Below are positions 36,128 to 44,094 of a DNA stretch of 64,000 nt, piece after piece (within the stretch, counting starts at the first letter, position 1; each line of letters starts with the position of its first letter). The notes under the pieces are model-generated. The model did not search any database. It was not told the DNA's origin and worked only from the letters and a program-made list of their open reading frames with translations. The stretch comes from RDXT01 sp033762375 (GTDB taxonomy: Bacteria; Bacteroidota; Bacteroidia; J057). A program made the position numbers and the translations under genes. The stretch spans positions 62,001-126,000 of the forward strand of contig JANRLQ010000096.1 in NCBI GenBank assembly GCA_033762375.1, read 5' to 3'.

Positions 36128-36820
36128 ATGACGAAACTACAACTACATCCCCTTCTGGCTGGTTTGTCCGGAGAGCCTTCCCGGCACAAAGAAAAGACCA
36201 TTTTTGGTATTCAGACCTATCAGGTCTCTCAAAAAGACAAGGCAGAACTGATGCATTTGTTTGAGGGGGTTCATTTATATGATGACCTGAGTTTATTGCA
36301 GCCAGTCGTACTTGACCAATATGCACTGCCTGTGATGCTGGATGTATGTCTGGGTATACTGCGGGAGTATCTGCGGGGATTTAAGGAGGTAGAAGACACC
36401 CTCCTGCAGCACCAGGTATCCTCGATGGCCGAAAAAGTAGCTACCGACCGGATTCTGACCCCCCTGACCAGTTTGATCTCCGGGATTGGAGACCTGCTTC
36501 GTTCCCTTGAAAAAGAGTTGTATCCCATGCTGGCGTATATAGAGGTGAGCCTTTGTTATTCGACCAGTTACTGGCATGAAGCCCCCCGGTCGGTCTGGAC
36601 GCCTTATGCATTGCAGGATCCTACGTTTTGTCAGGATATGCAGGCATGCCTGGCCGCCATTGAGTCACTGGGTACTCCGCACCCGATGCACACCCTGAAC
36701 GAACTATATGCCCTGCTGCTGGGCCAGGAAAGTTTTGTGAAAATCCTCCAGCACCTGGAGCGCACCGTCCTGATGCCACGTATGCGGGCCTATGCCTCGC
36801 GGCTGGCCACACCGGCCTGA
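36128..36820 (+). CDS. Hypothetical protein, mostly helical
   Basis: The 230-residue cytoplasmic protein has no signal or membrane segment. It appears mainly alpha-helical (for example DKAELMHLFEGVHLYDDLSL and LHQVSSMAEKVATDRI-like runs). No family is recognised. It lies 36 bases before the T9SS plug gene on the same strand, so it may share its transcript, but a role in secretion is only a possibility. It begins 120 bases from the divergent endonuclease-fusion gene. Confidence 0.65.
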   Translation: MTKLQLHPLLAGLSGEPSRHKEKTIFGIQTYQVSQKDKAELMHLFEGVHLYDDLSLLQPVVLDQYALPVMLDVCLGILREYLRGFKEVEDTLLQHQVSSMAEKVATDRILTPLTSLISGIGDLLRSLEKELYPMLAYIEVSLCYSTSYWHEAPRSVWTPYALQDPTFCQDMQACLAAIESLGTPHPMHTLNELYALLLGQESFVKILQHLERTVLMPRMRAYASRLATPA

Positions 36821-36840
36821 GTTGGAGAAAGCAGGTTTCT

Positions 36841-36855
36841 GCCGTAAGTTACGGC
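36841..36855. repeat. 15-bp palindrome abutting the plug start codon
   Basis: GCCGTAA-g-TTACGGC is a perfect palindrome at 36841-36855, ending one base before the ATG at 36857. It could be an operator, although a chance palindrome is possible. Confidence 0.35.
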
Positions 36856-36856
36856 C

Positions 36857-38170
36857 ATGAAGACAAATAATATTCTCTGGCCTTACGGGCTTCTGTTTCT
36901 CTGTATGGCGCTGGCCGGATGCCCTGCCACTACCCGTGAGATGACCTCGCCTGAACCCCGCCGGCTCCCCCTGATGCCGGACCATATCTATCAGGCCAAT
37001 ATCCACAGCGTACAACTGTACCGTCCCCCGCTCGAAGCCACCTATCCGGTCATCTACCTGGATGCCCGCACCTCCCTCTACCTGGAGTTTGATGAGCTCC
37101 TGCTGGAGTCACAGCCTGAGCACGAGTATTATGTGGACATCATCAGCTGTGACATGAACTGGCAGCCCTCCAGCCTGTTGCCGATAGACTTTTACGAAGG
37201 ATTTACCCAGGACCGCATAGATATATACCAGCGCTCCGAGTTTACAAAAATCCCGTATGTACACTACCGGTACGAGTTTCCGCAGGAGCATGAATATTTT
37301 AAACTCAGCGGCAACTACCTCCTCAAGGTATTCCGGGCAGGTAACCCCGAAGACCTGGTCCTCACCCGCCGGTTTGTGGTGGCAGACCGCCGGGTAGGCC
37401 TGGGACTGAAATATGAACTCTCCGGCCGCATGGAGCGGCAGCGTCTTACAGACCTGTCGTTTGAGGTGAGTACCCGCGGGCTCCAAGTGATAAACCCTGC
37501 GCAAGATCTCAAAATCAGGGTATTGCAAAATTTCAGATGGGAAACGGCGGCTGTTTTAACCCAGCCACGCTGGTACGGCGATGAGACCTTTGAGTATGTG
37601 CTCCGGCTGCCGGATGCTTTTGTGGGGGGGAACGAATTCAGGCGGCATGAGATTACCAGCCTGCGGCTGTACAGCGAGTCGGTGCAGCTCATTGAGGCAC
37701 GGGAGGCCATCACAGATGTGTACTTGTTCCCGGATGAAGTGCGGCGAAAAAACACGTATGGCTCCCGGCGCGACCGCAACGGCACTTTCCAGATATTTGC
37801 CCAGGAGTGGTCGGATGCTGATGTACAGGCTGATTATGTGCAGAATTACTTTTTTCTCCAGTCTCCTCCGCTTCCTGACAGCCCGGAGGTGTATCTGATG
37901 GGGGCATTCTCAGATTGGCAACTCCGCCCCGCCTACCGGCTCGACTATAATACCCTGCGGCAGCGGTATGAAGGGGAGGTTTTGCTCAAACAAGGCATAT
38001 ACGACTACACCTACGCCATCAAAGGCCCCAAGGGCCATCCTGTCGAGACACCCTTGGAGGGTCCCCATGCGGACTCCGAAAATTTTTATACCATTCTGGT
38101 CTATTACCGGGGCCCGACAGATCGCAATGATCACCTGATCGGGTTTTTACCTGTTAATTATATTGAGTAA
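36857..38170 (+). CDS. Type IX secretion system plug protein family (DUF5103), lipoprotein
   Basis: The 437-residue product has a lipoprotein signal (LLFLCMALAGC) and matches the T9SS plug family that closes the periplasmic side of the SprA translocon when no cargo is bound. Marks include YPVIYLDARTSLYLEFDEL, EYYVDIISCDMNWQPS, FTKIPYVHYRYEFP, DLVLTRRFVVADRRVG and FTLFLQS-like NYFFLQSPPLPDSPEVYLMG, ending IYDYTYAIKG. The many T9SS cargo proteins in this window fit. The lipobox is C22 or thereabouts. I give no gene symbol because the family is named by function only. Confidence 0.85.
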   Translation: MKTNNILWPYGLLFLCMALAGCPATTREMTSPEPRRLPLMPDHIYQANIHSVQLYRPPLEATYPVIYLDARTSLYLEFDELLLESQPEHEYYVDIISCDMNWQPSSLLPIDFYEGFTQDRIDIYQRSEFTKIPYVHYRYEFPQEHEYFKLSGNYLLKVFRAGNPEDLVLTRRFVVADRRVGLGLKYELSGRMERQRLTDLSFEVSTRGLQVINPAQDLKIRVLQNFRWETAAVLTQPRWYGDETFEYVLRLPDAFVGGNEFRRHEITSLRLYSESVQLIEAREAITDVYLFPDEVRRKNTYGSRRDRNGTFQIFAQEWSDADVQADYVQNYFFLQSPPLPDSPEVYLMGAFSDWQLRPAYRLDYNTLRQRYEGEVLLKQGIYDYTYAIKGPKGHPVETPLEGPHADSENFYTILVYYRGPTDRNDHLIGFLPVNYIE

Positions 38171-38242
38171 GGGAAGTCTTGCCTGTCACCTGCAAGATCA
38201 GCAATCCTGCACATACCGTCTTGAACTATCGTACGTCCGGGG

Positions 38243-38407
38243 CTATTGAATCAATGCCTGCGGAGCTGCGGTATCCGGCACCACAACAGGCGTCGCGGTG
38301 TGTTCAGCCAAAGAAGGGATAGGGCCGGGCTGGGTCAATATCCAGCAGGTCACCCCTAATAACAGGAGTGAGCATACGATAATGAGGATTTTTCCCAGGC
38401 GTTTCAT
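38243..38407 (-). CDS. Small membrane or secreted peptide (54 aa), unknown
   Basis: An ATG at 38407 opens 54 codons to TAG at 38243. The product has a basic start (MKRLGK), a hydrophobic segment (ILIIVCSLLLLGVTCWIL) and a Pro/Ala/Val-rich tail. It sits alone between convergent plug and permease genes. It may be a short membrane-anchored peptide; I see no homology cue beyond codon-like structure, so it is a moderate call. Confidence 0.4.
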   Translation of the reverse strand: MKRLGKILIIVCSLLLLGVTCWILTQPGPIPSLAEHTATPVVVPDTAAPQALIQ

Positions 38408-38599
38408 TGTATTTGGCTAACGGAGTACAAGCTACCGAGGTCTTTTGTACAAAACCAATCAATTTGATCAAAGACGTCAATAACCTCTACGAAACGGCTG
38501 TTTTGTGGAGTGAACCGTAAAAAGGCGGGGTTGAACCGGAAGAAGGGTGGGAGGCAGCGGAGCAGGTTTTGTGCCGGATGGAGCGGGTAGCAACAAAAA

Positions 38600-38621
38600 G
38601 CCGCCTCCGGGCGGAGGCGGC
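38600..38621 (-). terminator. Terminator of the amino-acid permease gene
   Basis: GCCGCCTCC (38600-38608) pairs with GGAGGCGGC (38613-38621). On the minus strand the stem is followed by TTTTTGTTG, and it lies 25 bases downstream of the permease stop. Confidence 0.75.
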
Positions 38622-38646
38622 AGGCAGTATCCGGCACACCGGACGT

Positions 38647-40140
38647 TTATGCTTTGGTATTCAGCTTGCTGTGGCGGCGGCTGTACCCAAAATAAATCCC
38701 AAATCCGATCAGGAGCCATACAATCAGGCGCATCCAGTTTTCAGCACCGAGACCGTAGATCATCAGCAGGCAAAACCCGGCACCCAGGATCGGTACGACC
38801 GGTACCAGAGGGGTTTTGAAGGGACGTGGTGCATCAGGATGGGTACGGCGCATCACGATCACACCCAGGCTCACCAGCACAAAGGCAAACAAGGTACCGA
38901 TGCTGGTCATATCTCCTACGACATTGCCCGGGATAAAGGCCGCAAACAGCCCCACAAATACAAAAAACAACCACTGGGAGCGGTAAGGCGTGCGGTATGT
39001 CGGGTGGAGGTCCGAGAAGACCTTCGGCACCAGTCCGTCACGGGACATGGTATAGAACACCCGTGTCTGACCCAGGAGCATCACCAGGATCACGGACGAA
39101 AAGCCCGCCAGGATCGCGACGGTGATCAGGTTGGAAAGCCAGTTAAATCCGGGCATATAGTTGTCTATCGCATAGGCTACGGAAGCCTCCTTGCCAGCCA
39201 GCAGAAACTCTTTATAATTGGAGACCCCGGTAAGCACATGCGAAAAGAGGATGTACAGAATGGTACAGACAGCCAGCGATACCAGGATACCGATAGGCAT
39301 ATCCCGTTTGGGATTTTTGGCCTCCTGGGCAGCCGTGGATACGGCATCAAATCCAATAAACGCAAAAAACACGATACCAGCGCCCGCCAGTACGCCCATC
39401 CAGCCGTGGTTACGGGGCTCGCCGTAGTCGTGGATAGAACCATTGGGCAGGGTGACGGCAGGTGCGTCAGCAGGGATTATGTATGGGACATGGTTGGCAG
39501 GGTTGATAAAGTGCCAGCCCAGGACAATAAACATCAGGACAATGGCCATCTTCACGATGACGATGATGTTGTTGAAGATCGCGGAGCCATGTGTACCCCG
39601 GATCAGGAGGATAGTCAGCAGGAAAATGATGAGCAGGGCCGGCAGGTTCATGATGCCATTTACGGTCCCATCCGTCTCAAAGGGTGAGTGCGACCATTCA
39701 TAGGGTATCTGCCAGTGAAAGACTACGCTGAGGAGTTTGTTGAGGTACTCAGACCAGGCGATGGAGACTGTCGCCGCCCCCAGTGCATATTCCAGCACGA
39801 GGTCCCACCCGATGATCCAGGCCAGAAACTCGCCCATCGTGGCGTATGAATACGTGTAGGCACTGCCTGCGATGGGGATCATAGAGGCAAACTCTGCATA
39901 ACAAAGCCCCGCCAGGGCACAACCTACACCAGCCAGGACAAAAGAAAGCGTTACGGCTGGGCCGGCATGTCCACCGGCTGCCGCCGCTGTACGCACGAAG
40001 ATCCCCGCGCCGATGATAGCTCCGATCCCCAGCGCGATCAGGGCAGGTGCGCCCAGGGTGCGTTTGAGGCCCTTTTCGCTATCATCCGCATCTGCCATGA
40101 GCAGCTCCAGCGGTTTGGTACGAAACAATGGATTAGACAT
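38647..40140 (-). CDS. APC-family amino-acid permease
   Basis: The 497-residue product has about 12 membrane helices and the APC-family start GAPALIALGIGAIIGAGIFV, including the unwound glycine motif for substrate binding. YAEFASMIPIAGSAYTYSYA and FFAFIGFDAVSTAAQEAKNP are further marks; the latter places it in the cationic amino-acid transporter (CAT-like) group. It should import amino acids by proton or sodium symport. A terminator follows its stop codon. No metabolic neighbour indicates a specific substrate. Confidence 0.92.
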   Translation of the reverse strand: MSNPLFRTKPLELLMADADDSEKGLKRTLGAPALIALGIGAIIGAGIFVRTAAAAGGHAGPAVTLSFVLAGVGCALAGLCYAEFASMIPIAGSAYTYSYATMGEFLAWIIGWDLVLEYALGAATVSIAWSEYLNKLLSVVFHWQIPYEWSHSPFETDGTVNGIMNLPALLIIFLLTILLIRGTHGSAIFNNIIVIVKMAIVLMFIVLGWHFINPANHVPYIIPADAPAVTLPNGSIHDYGEPRNHGWMGVLAGAGIVFFAFIGFDAVSTAAQEAKNPKRDMPIGILVSLAVCTILYILFSHVLTGVSNYKEFLLAGKEASVAYAIDNYMPGFNWLSNLITVAILAGFSSVILVMLLGQTRVFYTMSRDGLVPKVFSDLHPTYRTPYRSQWLFFVFVGLFAAFIPGNVVGDMTSIGTLFAFVLVSLGVIVMRRTHPDAPRPFKTPLVPVVPILGAGFCLLMIYGLGAENWMRLIVWLLIGFGIYFGYSRRHSKLNTKA

Positions 40141-40261
40141 AGTTAAATAAGGTTAGGACAATAACAGACGAACGATATTGAGCGGTTAATATAGCCTGAT
40201 TTTTTTAAATCTGGTACCTGTAATTGACGGGAATCTGCATTTGGTGCCTGCCAATCGCCGG

Positions 40262-41905
40262 TCAGCGGATTTCTACCTGTCCGGTCCAGGCCGATCCGCC
40301 TTGCAGGATGCGCAGGAGATACCGTCCGGGCGCGAGGCCCGCGACATCCAGCGATACAGGCATCTGGTCGTATCCAGACGAAACCTGCCGGAGGGTACGT
40401 CCTTGAAAATCAAGAAGTTCCAGCGTAGCTGAAGCCACGCCCCAGGCTGCCCAGCGGACAGATAACTGGTCATGCGCGGGTACCGGATACACCTGGCATC
40501 CCGGCAATGATGTCCACGACCGTCCGGACGCAAAGGCCCCTATGGCATGGATCGGTATCGAGACAGCAGCCTGACCCGGTGCGCCGGTCGCAAAACGAAG
40601 GGTGTCCCGTATTTCACCTGCTACTGATGCCGCTACGGTCAGGTGCATCGGCAGTGCTTCACCCGGCTGGAGGGTCGTATCGGTCTGGAGCGGGAGATCG
40701 AGGTGCAGGGCCGGGTGGCTCAGGCTGAAGTTATGTACCTGCAAGGGGACATTGCCATGATTGACCCAGACCAGGCTGTAGGTGGCCGGGTGTCCGGTAT
40801 AGACCGTGTCCAGGTCCGCTGCTGTAGCACTAACCCAGGCCTGCGGGGCAGGCGGTGCTACGGATGAGACAGATATACTGGTGATCCGCTCCAGCAGTTG
40901 CGGATAGTCAATGAAGGGATTGCGGTTGCCCTGGGCCAGATAGATGGCAGCATTACGGACATGCTCGGCACTGTCGGGCAGGTAGGTCTGGTGCCATTGG
41001 CGGAGGACCGTCTCCTGAGCGGTCAGGAATCCCTGGTAGTTTTCGTACCGGATCACAAAATACATCATCGCACGGGCGACCGGTCCCTTGTGGACCGTCC
41101 GTGGCTCAAACAGCCCATTGCCGGCTTCAGACCCCCCCACCTGCCACGAGGGCGAGGTGACGGTCCCGAAGGGGAGATTTCCCCGCTGCGCGTTAGCGGC
41201 CTCATCCGTCGGAAACAAATGAAACAAGTCCGAGCGCATCGGTTGGTCCTGGTTAAAAAATCCCTGCGGGAAGGTATGTTCCGTATTAAAGGACTGCGAC
41301 TGCGCCGCTGTCCGGTCAATATAGCCGGTGATCACCCGGCCTGTATATACACACTCCACTGTATTCACCGTAGCGCCCTGGCCATTGACCTTTTTATTGT
41401 CTATCTCCATGAACATTTTGTCCCGGGCCGTATTGTACGACAACGAAATAAATCCCTGGGCCAGCCGGGTCTTGAGGGCATTTTTCAGGGCTTGCTCGGA
41501 GAGATTTTCGGTGGCAGAATAATAGGTCTGCGAGTACCGCCCCTGCCCCTGTACGTCCACCCGCAGGCTCCCGAGGGGATTGCCCGTGAGAAATACCAGC
41601 TCAGAGTTGTGGTAGATATTGTGGCGGGGCTGAAACGTCACCGTCAGCGTCACGGAGTCCAGCGGCAGAATGGTAAATACGGAGTCTGACACCCTGAAGG
41701 CTGTTTTGCCATAGGTGCCAAAGGTTTGTACCCCGGAGACACTCACCGGGTAGTCGTGCGGATTGACGAGGGTCAGCGGGAGGCTGGCCGGGGCGTTTTC
41801 ATAAGCCACCCCAAACTGTAACTGGGCCGGGTGCGGCACCAAGGGTTGCGCCTGGGCACATATAGCCCCCAGCAGGGCCCAAAATCCTAAGCTCCATTTA
41901 TACAT
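40262..41905 (-). CDS. Secreted endonuclease I family protein with T9SS sorting domain
   Basis: The 547-residue product has a signal peptide (WSLGFWALLGAICAQAQ), an N-terminal beta-rich segment (TLVNPHDYPVSVSGVQ), then an endonuclease I domain with the metal-dependent motif FNTEHTFPQGFF and LFHLFPTDEAANAQRGN, next an Ig-like domain, and a C-terminal sorting domain (YPVPAHDQLSVRW ... GRYLLRIL). It probably degrades extracellular nucleic acid. The ATG at 41905 is preferred over one at 41929 because it opens the signal peptide. It is convergent to nothing and stands alone. Confidence 0.9.
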   Translation of the reverse strand: MYKWSLGFWALLGAICAQAQPLVPHPAQLQFGVAYENAPASLPLTLVNPHDYPVSVSGVQTFGTYGKTAFRVSDSVFTILPLDSVTLTVTFQPRHNIYHNSELVFLTGNPLGSLRVDVQGQGRYSQTYYSATENLSEQALKNALKTRLAQGFISLSYNTARDKMFMEIDNKKVNGQGATVNTVECVYTGRVITGYIDRTAAQSQSFNTEHTFPQGFFNQDQPMRSDLFHLFPTDEAANAQRGNLPFGTVTSPSWQVGGSEAGNGLFEPRTVHKGPVARAMMYFVIRYENYQGFLTAQETVLRQWHQTYLPDSAEHVRNAAIYLAQGNRNPFIDYPQLLERITSISVSSVAPPAPQAWVSATAADLDTVYTGHPATYSLVWVNHGNVPLQVHNFSLSHPALHLDLPLQTDTTLQPGEALPMHLTVAASVAGEIRDTLRFATGAPGQAAVSIPIHAIGAFASGRSWTSLPGCQVYPVPAHDQLSVRWAAWGVASATLELLDFQGRTLRQVSSGYDQMPVSLDVAGLAPGRYLLRILQGGSAWTGQVEIR

Positions 41906-42086
41906 ACAACAAAGATACATGCACGGCAACCTTCTGCAACCTGTCCGGACCCTGAATTATTCACACAGGCCATTTTTCCGCAAATCTCTCTATATACAGT
42001 AGCGCGCAACATGCGGAATGGCACCGCTCGCTTTAGCGGGATTTTTCCCTCTTGGGAGGAGTAGGGGTGGGTTACTGTTTGTTTTT

Positions 42087-42117
42087 TTCGCAACATACTT
42101 ATTACACAGTATATTTG
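42087..42117 (+). promoter_or_regulatory. Promoter-like boxes of the ACMSD-like gene
   Basis: TTCG at 42087-42090 (one mismatch to TTTG), a 19-base spacer and TATATTTG at 42110-42117 fit the Bacteroidota form. The ATG is 20 bases downstream. Confidence 0.5.
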
Positions 42118-42136
42118 TTCACGATCCTTACCCCCT

Positions 42137-43147
42137 ATGGCCTTACGGATAGACACCCATTCACATATTATTCCGGAGTATTTGCCCCGGTTTTCAGACA
42201 AATTTGGGTATGGAGACTTCATCTACCTGGATCATCACCGTCCGGGCTTCGCCAATATGATGAAAGGAGATACGTTCTTCCGGGAGATTCGCGCCAACTG
42301 CTGGGATCCTGAGATCCGTATCCTGGAGTACGAGCAGTACGGGGTACAGGTACAGGTCGTCTGTACGATCCCGGTGATGTTTAGCTACTGGGCGCGTCCG
42401 GCCGATACGCTGGAGTTGTCCCGGTTTCTGAACGACCATATCGCGGAGGTCGTGGCAGGGCATCCCCGGCATTTTGTGGGATTAGGTACCCTCCCCATGC
42501 AGGATCCGGTGCTGGCGGTGCGGGAGGCGCAGCGCTGCCGCGAGCTGGGATTGGCTGGTATCCAGATCGGCTCCAACATCAATAACCTCAACCTGAGCGA
42601 ACCACAGTTTGATCCCGTCTGGGAGGCTTGTGAGGCACTTTCTCTCTGTGTCCTGGTACATCCGTGGGAGATGATGGGCAAAAACACAATGGAACGGTAC
42701 TGGCTGCCCTGGCTGGTAGGTATGCCGGCTGAGACGGCCCGTGCGGCTTGTTCGATGTTGTTTGGGGGCGTATTTGAGCGTTATCCCCGCCTGCGGGTGA
42801 GTTTTGCCCATGCTGGAGGCTCGCTGCTGGTGACCTTTGGCCGGATCCAGCACGGATACGACTGCCGCCCTGACCTCGTCGCCGTGGACAATCCCGTACC
42901 ACCCCGCAACTACCTGGGACATTTCTGGGTGGACAGCATCACCCACGACCCACACCTCCTCCGGTATGTGATCAACATGGTCGGGTCTAACCGGGTCATG
43001 ATCGGCTCTGATTACCCCTTCCCGCTCGGTGACCTGGAGCTGGGTGCCATGACAGAACAAATGGGCCTACCACCCTACGACCTCGACAATATCCGCTACC
43101 GGGCAGCGCTGGCGTGGCTGGGGGTAGGGGAGGAGCAGTTTCGGTAA
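42137..43147 (+). CDS. Amidohydrolase, aminocarboxymuconate-semialdehyde decarboxylase (ACMSD) family
   Basis: The 336-residue product fits ACMSD-type amidohydrolases, zinc decarboxylases of the kynurenine or related aromatic pathways. Metal ligands are visible as H8-x-H10 (RIDTHSHIIPEY), a His in LCVLVHPWEMMG, the His in VSFAHAGGS and the final Asp in MIGSDYPFPLGD. The family string LGTLPMQDP is also present. Other kynurenine-pathway genes are not in the window, so the precise substrate (ACMS or another gamma-resorcylate-like acid) is open. A promoter-like pair lies directly before it. Confidence 0.9.
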   Translation: MALRIDTHSHIIPEYLPRFSDKFGYGDFIYLDHHRPGFANMMKGDTFFREIRANCWDPEIRILEYEQYGVQVQVVCTIPVMFSYWARPADTLELSRFLNDHIAEVVAGHPRHFVGLGTLPMQDPVLAVREAQRCRELGLAGIQIGSNINNLNLSEPQFDPVWEACEALSLCVLVHPWEMMGKNTMERYWLPWLVGMPAETARAACSMLFGGVFERYPRLRVSFAHAGGSLLVTFGRIQHGYDCRPDLVAVDNPVPPRNYLGHFWVDSITHDPHLLRYVINMVGSNRVMIGSDYPFPLGDLELGAMTEQMGLPPYDLDNIRYRAALAWLGVGEEQFR

Positions 43148-43159
43148 TATTTTCGGAGG

Positions 43160-43924
43160 CTAATATACAATCTCAATCTGCCGTACTTCATCCGGGGCCA
43201 GGAGCAGGGTGTCTGTCCAGGTCTGGCGCGTATCGTCGGGATAACTTTTGGTGCGGGACAGGACAAAAGGAACATTGGCCGGGACGGTGGTGCGCCTGAA
43301 GGCGGGCGGTATAAATGGGCGGCCTGCCTCAATCAATGAAAGTATCTGAAAATCAGGCCTTATATCGCTGCTGACGCTGAAGTACGAAAACGTGTCCTGC
43401 CCCGTCCGGGTAATACGCAGGTCCAGATAGGCCTTGCGGTACAGGTCTATCCGAAAATCAGCTAACCACTGTGCCTCTTCATAAGCACTTATGCTGCGGT
43501 CCACCTCGGGCCGGGTATAACCCGGGATTGAAATAAAACGGCTGGTGTCCACCCCGGCTGACACCAGGATATGGTTAGGGTAGGTCCTCAGCCAGCTGGT
43601 ATCCACCTGTGTGGTCACCCGAAACCATCCCCCCGTATCAGAGCGAAGGGTAAAAGCAGGCGTTAAAAACAGGCAATAGTTGCAGGAGGCCCGGAATACC
43701 TCAACCGGATGATGAGCGACATGCTCGCCGGGCAGGCTGTGATTGATGTATTGTCCCCTGATAACCAATGGCATACAACTGGTATCGCAGTCCAGCCATG
43801 CTTCCGGAGGGGTATTGTTGGGTACGTCAGGCCTGAACAGGTCACAGCTGGTCAGGCAACAAACAGCCAGCAGACAGATCACAGCCAGGGGGCGCAGGAG
43901 ATGGGGGTTATGTTGGGATGACAT
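43160..43924 (-). CDS. Hypothetical lipoprotein
   Basis: The 254-residue product has a lipoprotein signal (LAVICLLAVCCLTSC) with the lipid-linked Cys near residue 26. The mature part has a Cys-containing stretch (DCDTSCMPLVIRG then RASCNYCLFL) and mostly beta-like sequence. I do not recognise a family. The ATG at 43924 is preferred since it places the lipobox at the usual distance; longer in-frame starts exist. It is convergent with the ACMSD-like gene. Confidence 0.7.
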   Translation of the reverse strand: MSSQHNPHLLRPLAVICLLAVCCLTSCDLFRPDVPNNTPPEAWLDCDTSCMPLVIRGQYINHSLPGEHVAHHPVEVFRASCNYCLFLTPAFTLRSDTGGWFRVTTQVDTSWLRTYPNHILVSAGVDTSRFISIPGYTRPEVDRSISAYEEAQWLADFRIDLYRKAYLDLRITRTGQDTFSYFSVSSDIRPDFQILSLIEAGRPFIPPAFRRTTVPANVPFVLSRTKSYPDDTRQTWTDTLLLAPDEVRQIEIVY

Positions 43925-44094
43925 ACAGACCATGATTGCGGTGAAGGGTGGCATCGCTGCCCGGTAGCAGCAGGCCTCCCTGTGAGCAACGGAAATCAGG
44001 CGCAGAACGCTGCCCCCAGGTCCCATTTTTTCCCGGTCCATACCCCGATGTCTGTCATCCCACAACAGACATCGGGGCCATGCCGGACACGGGT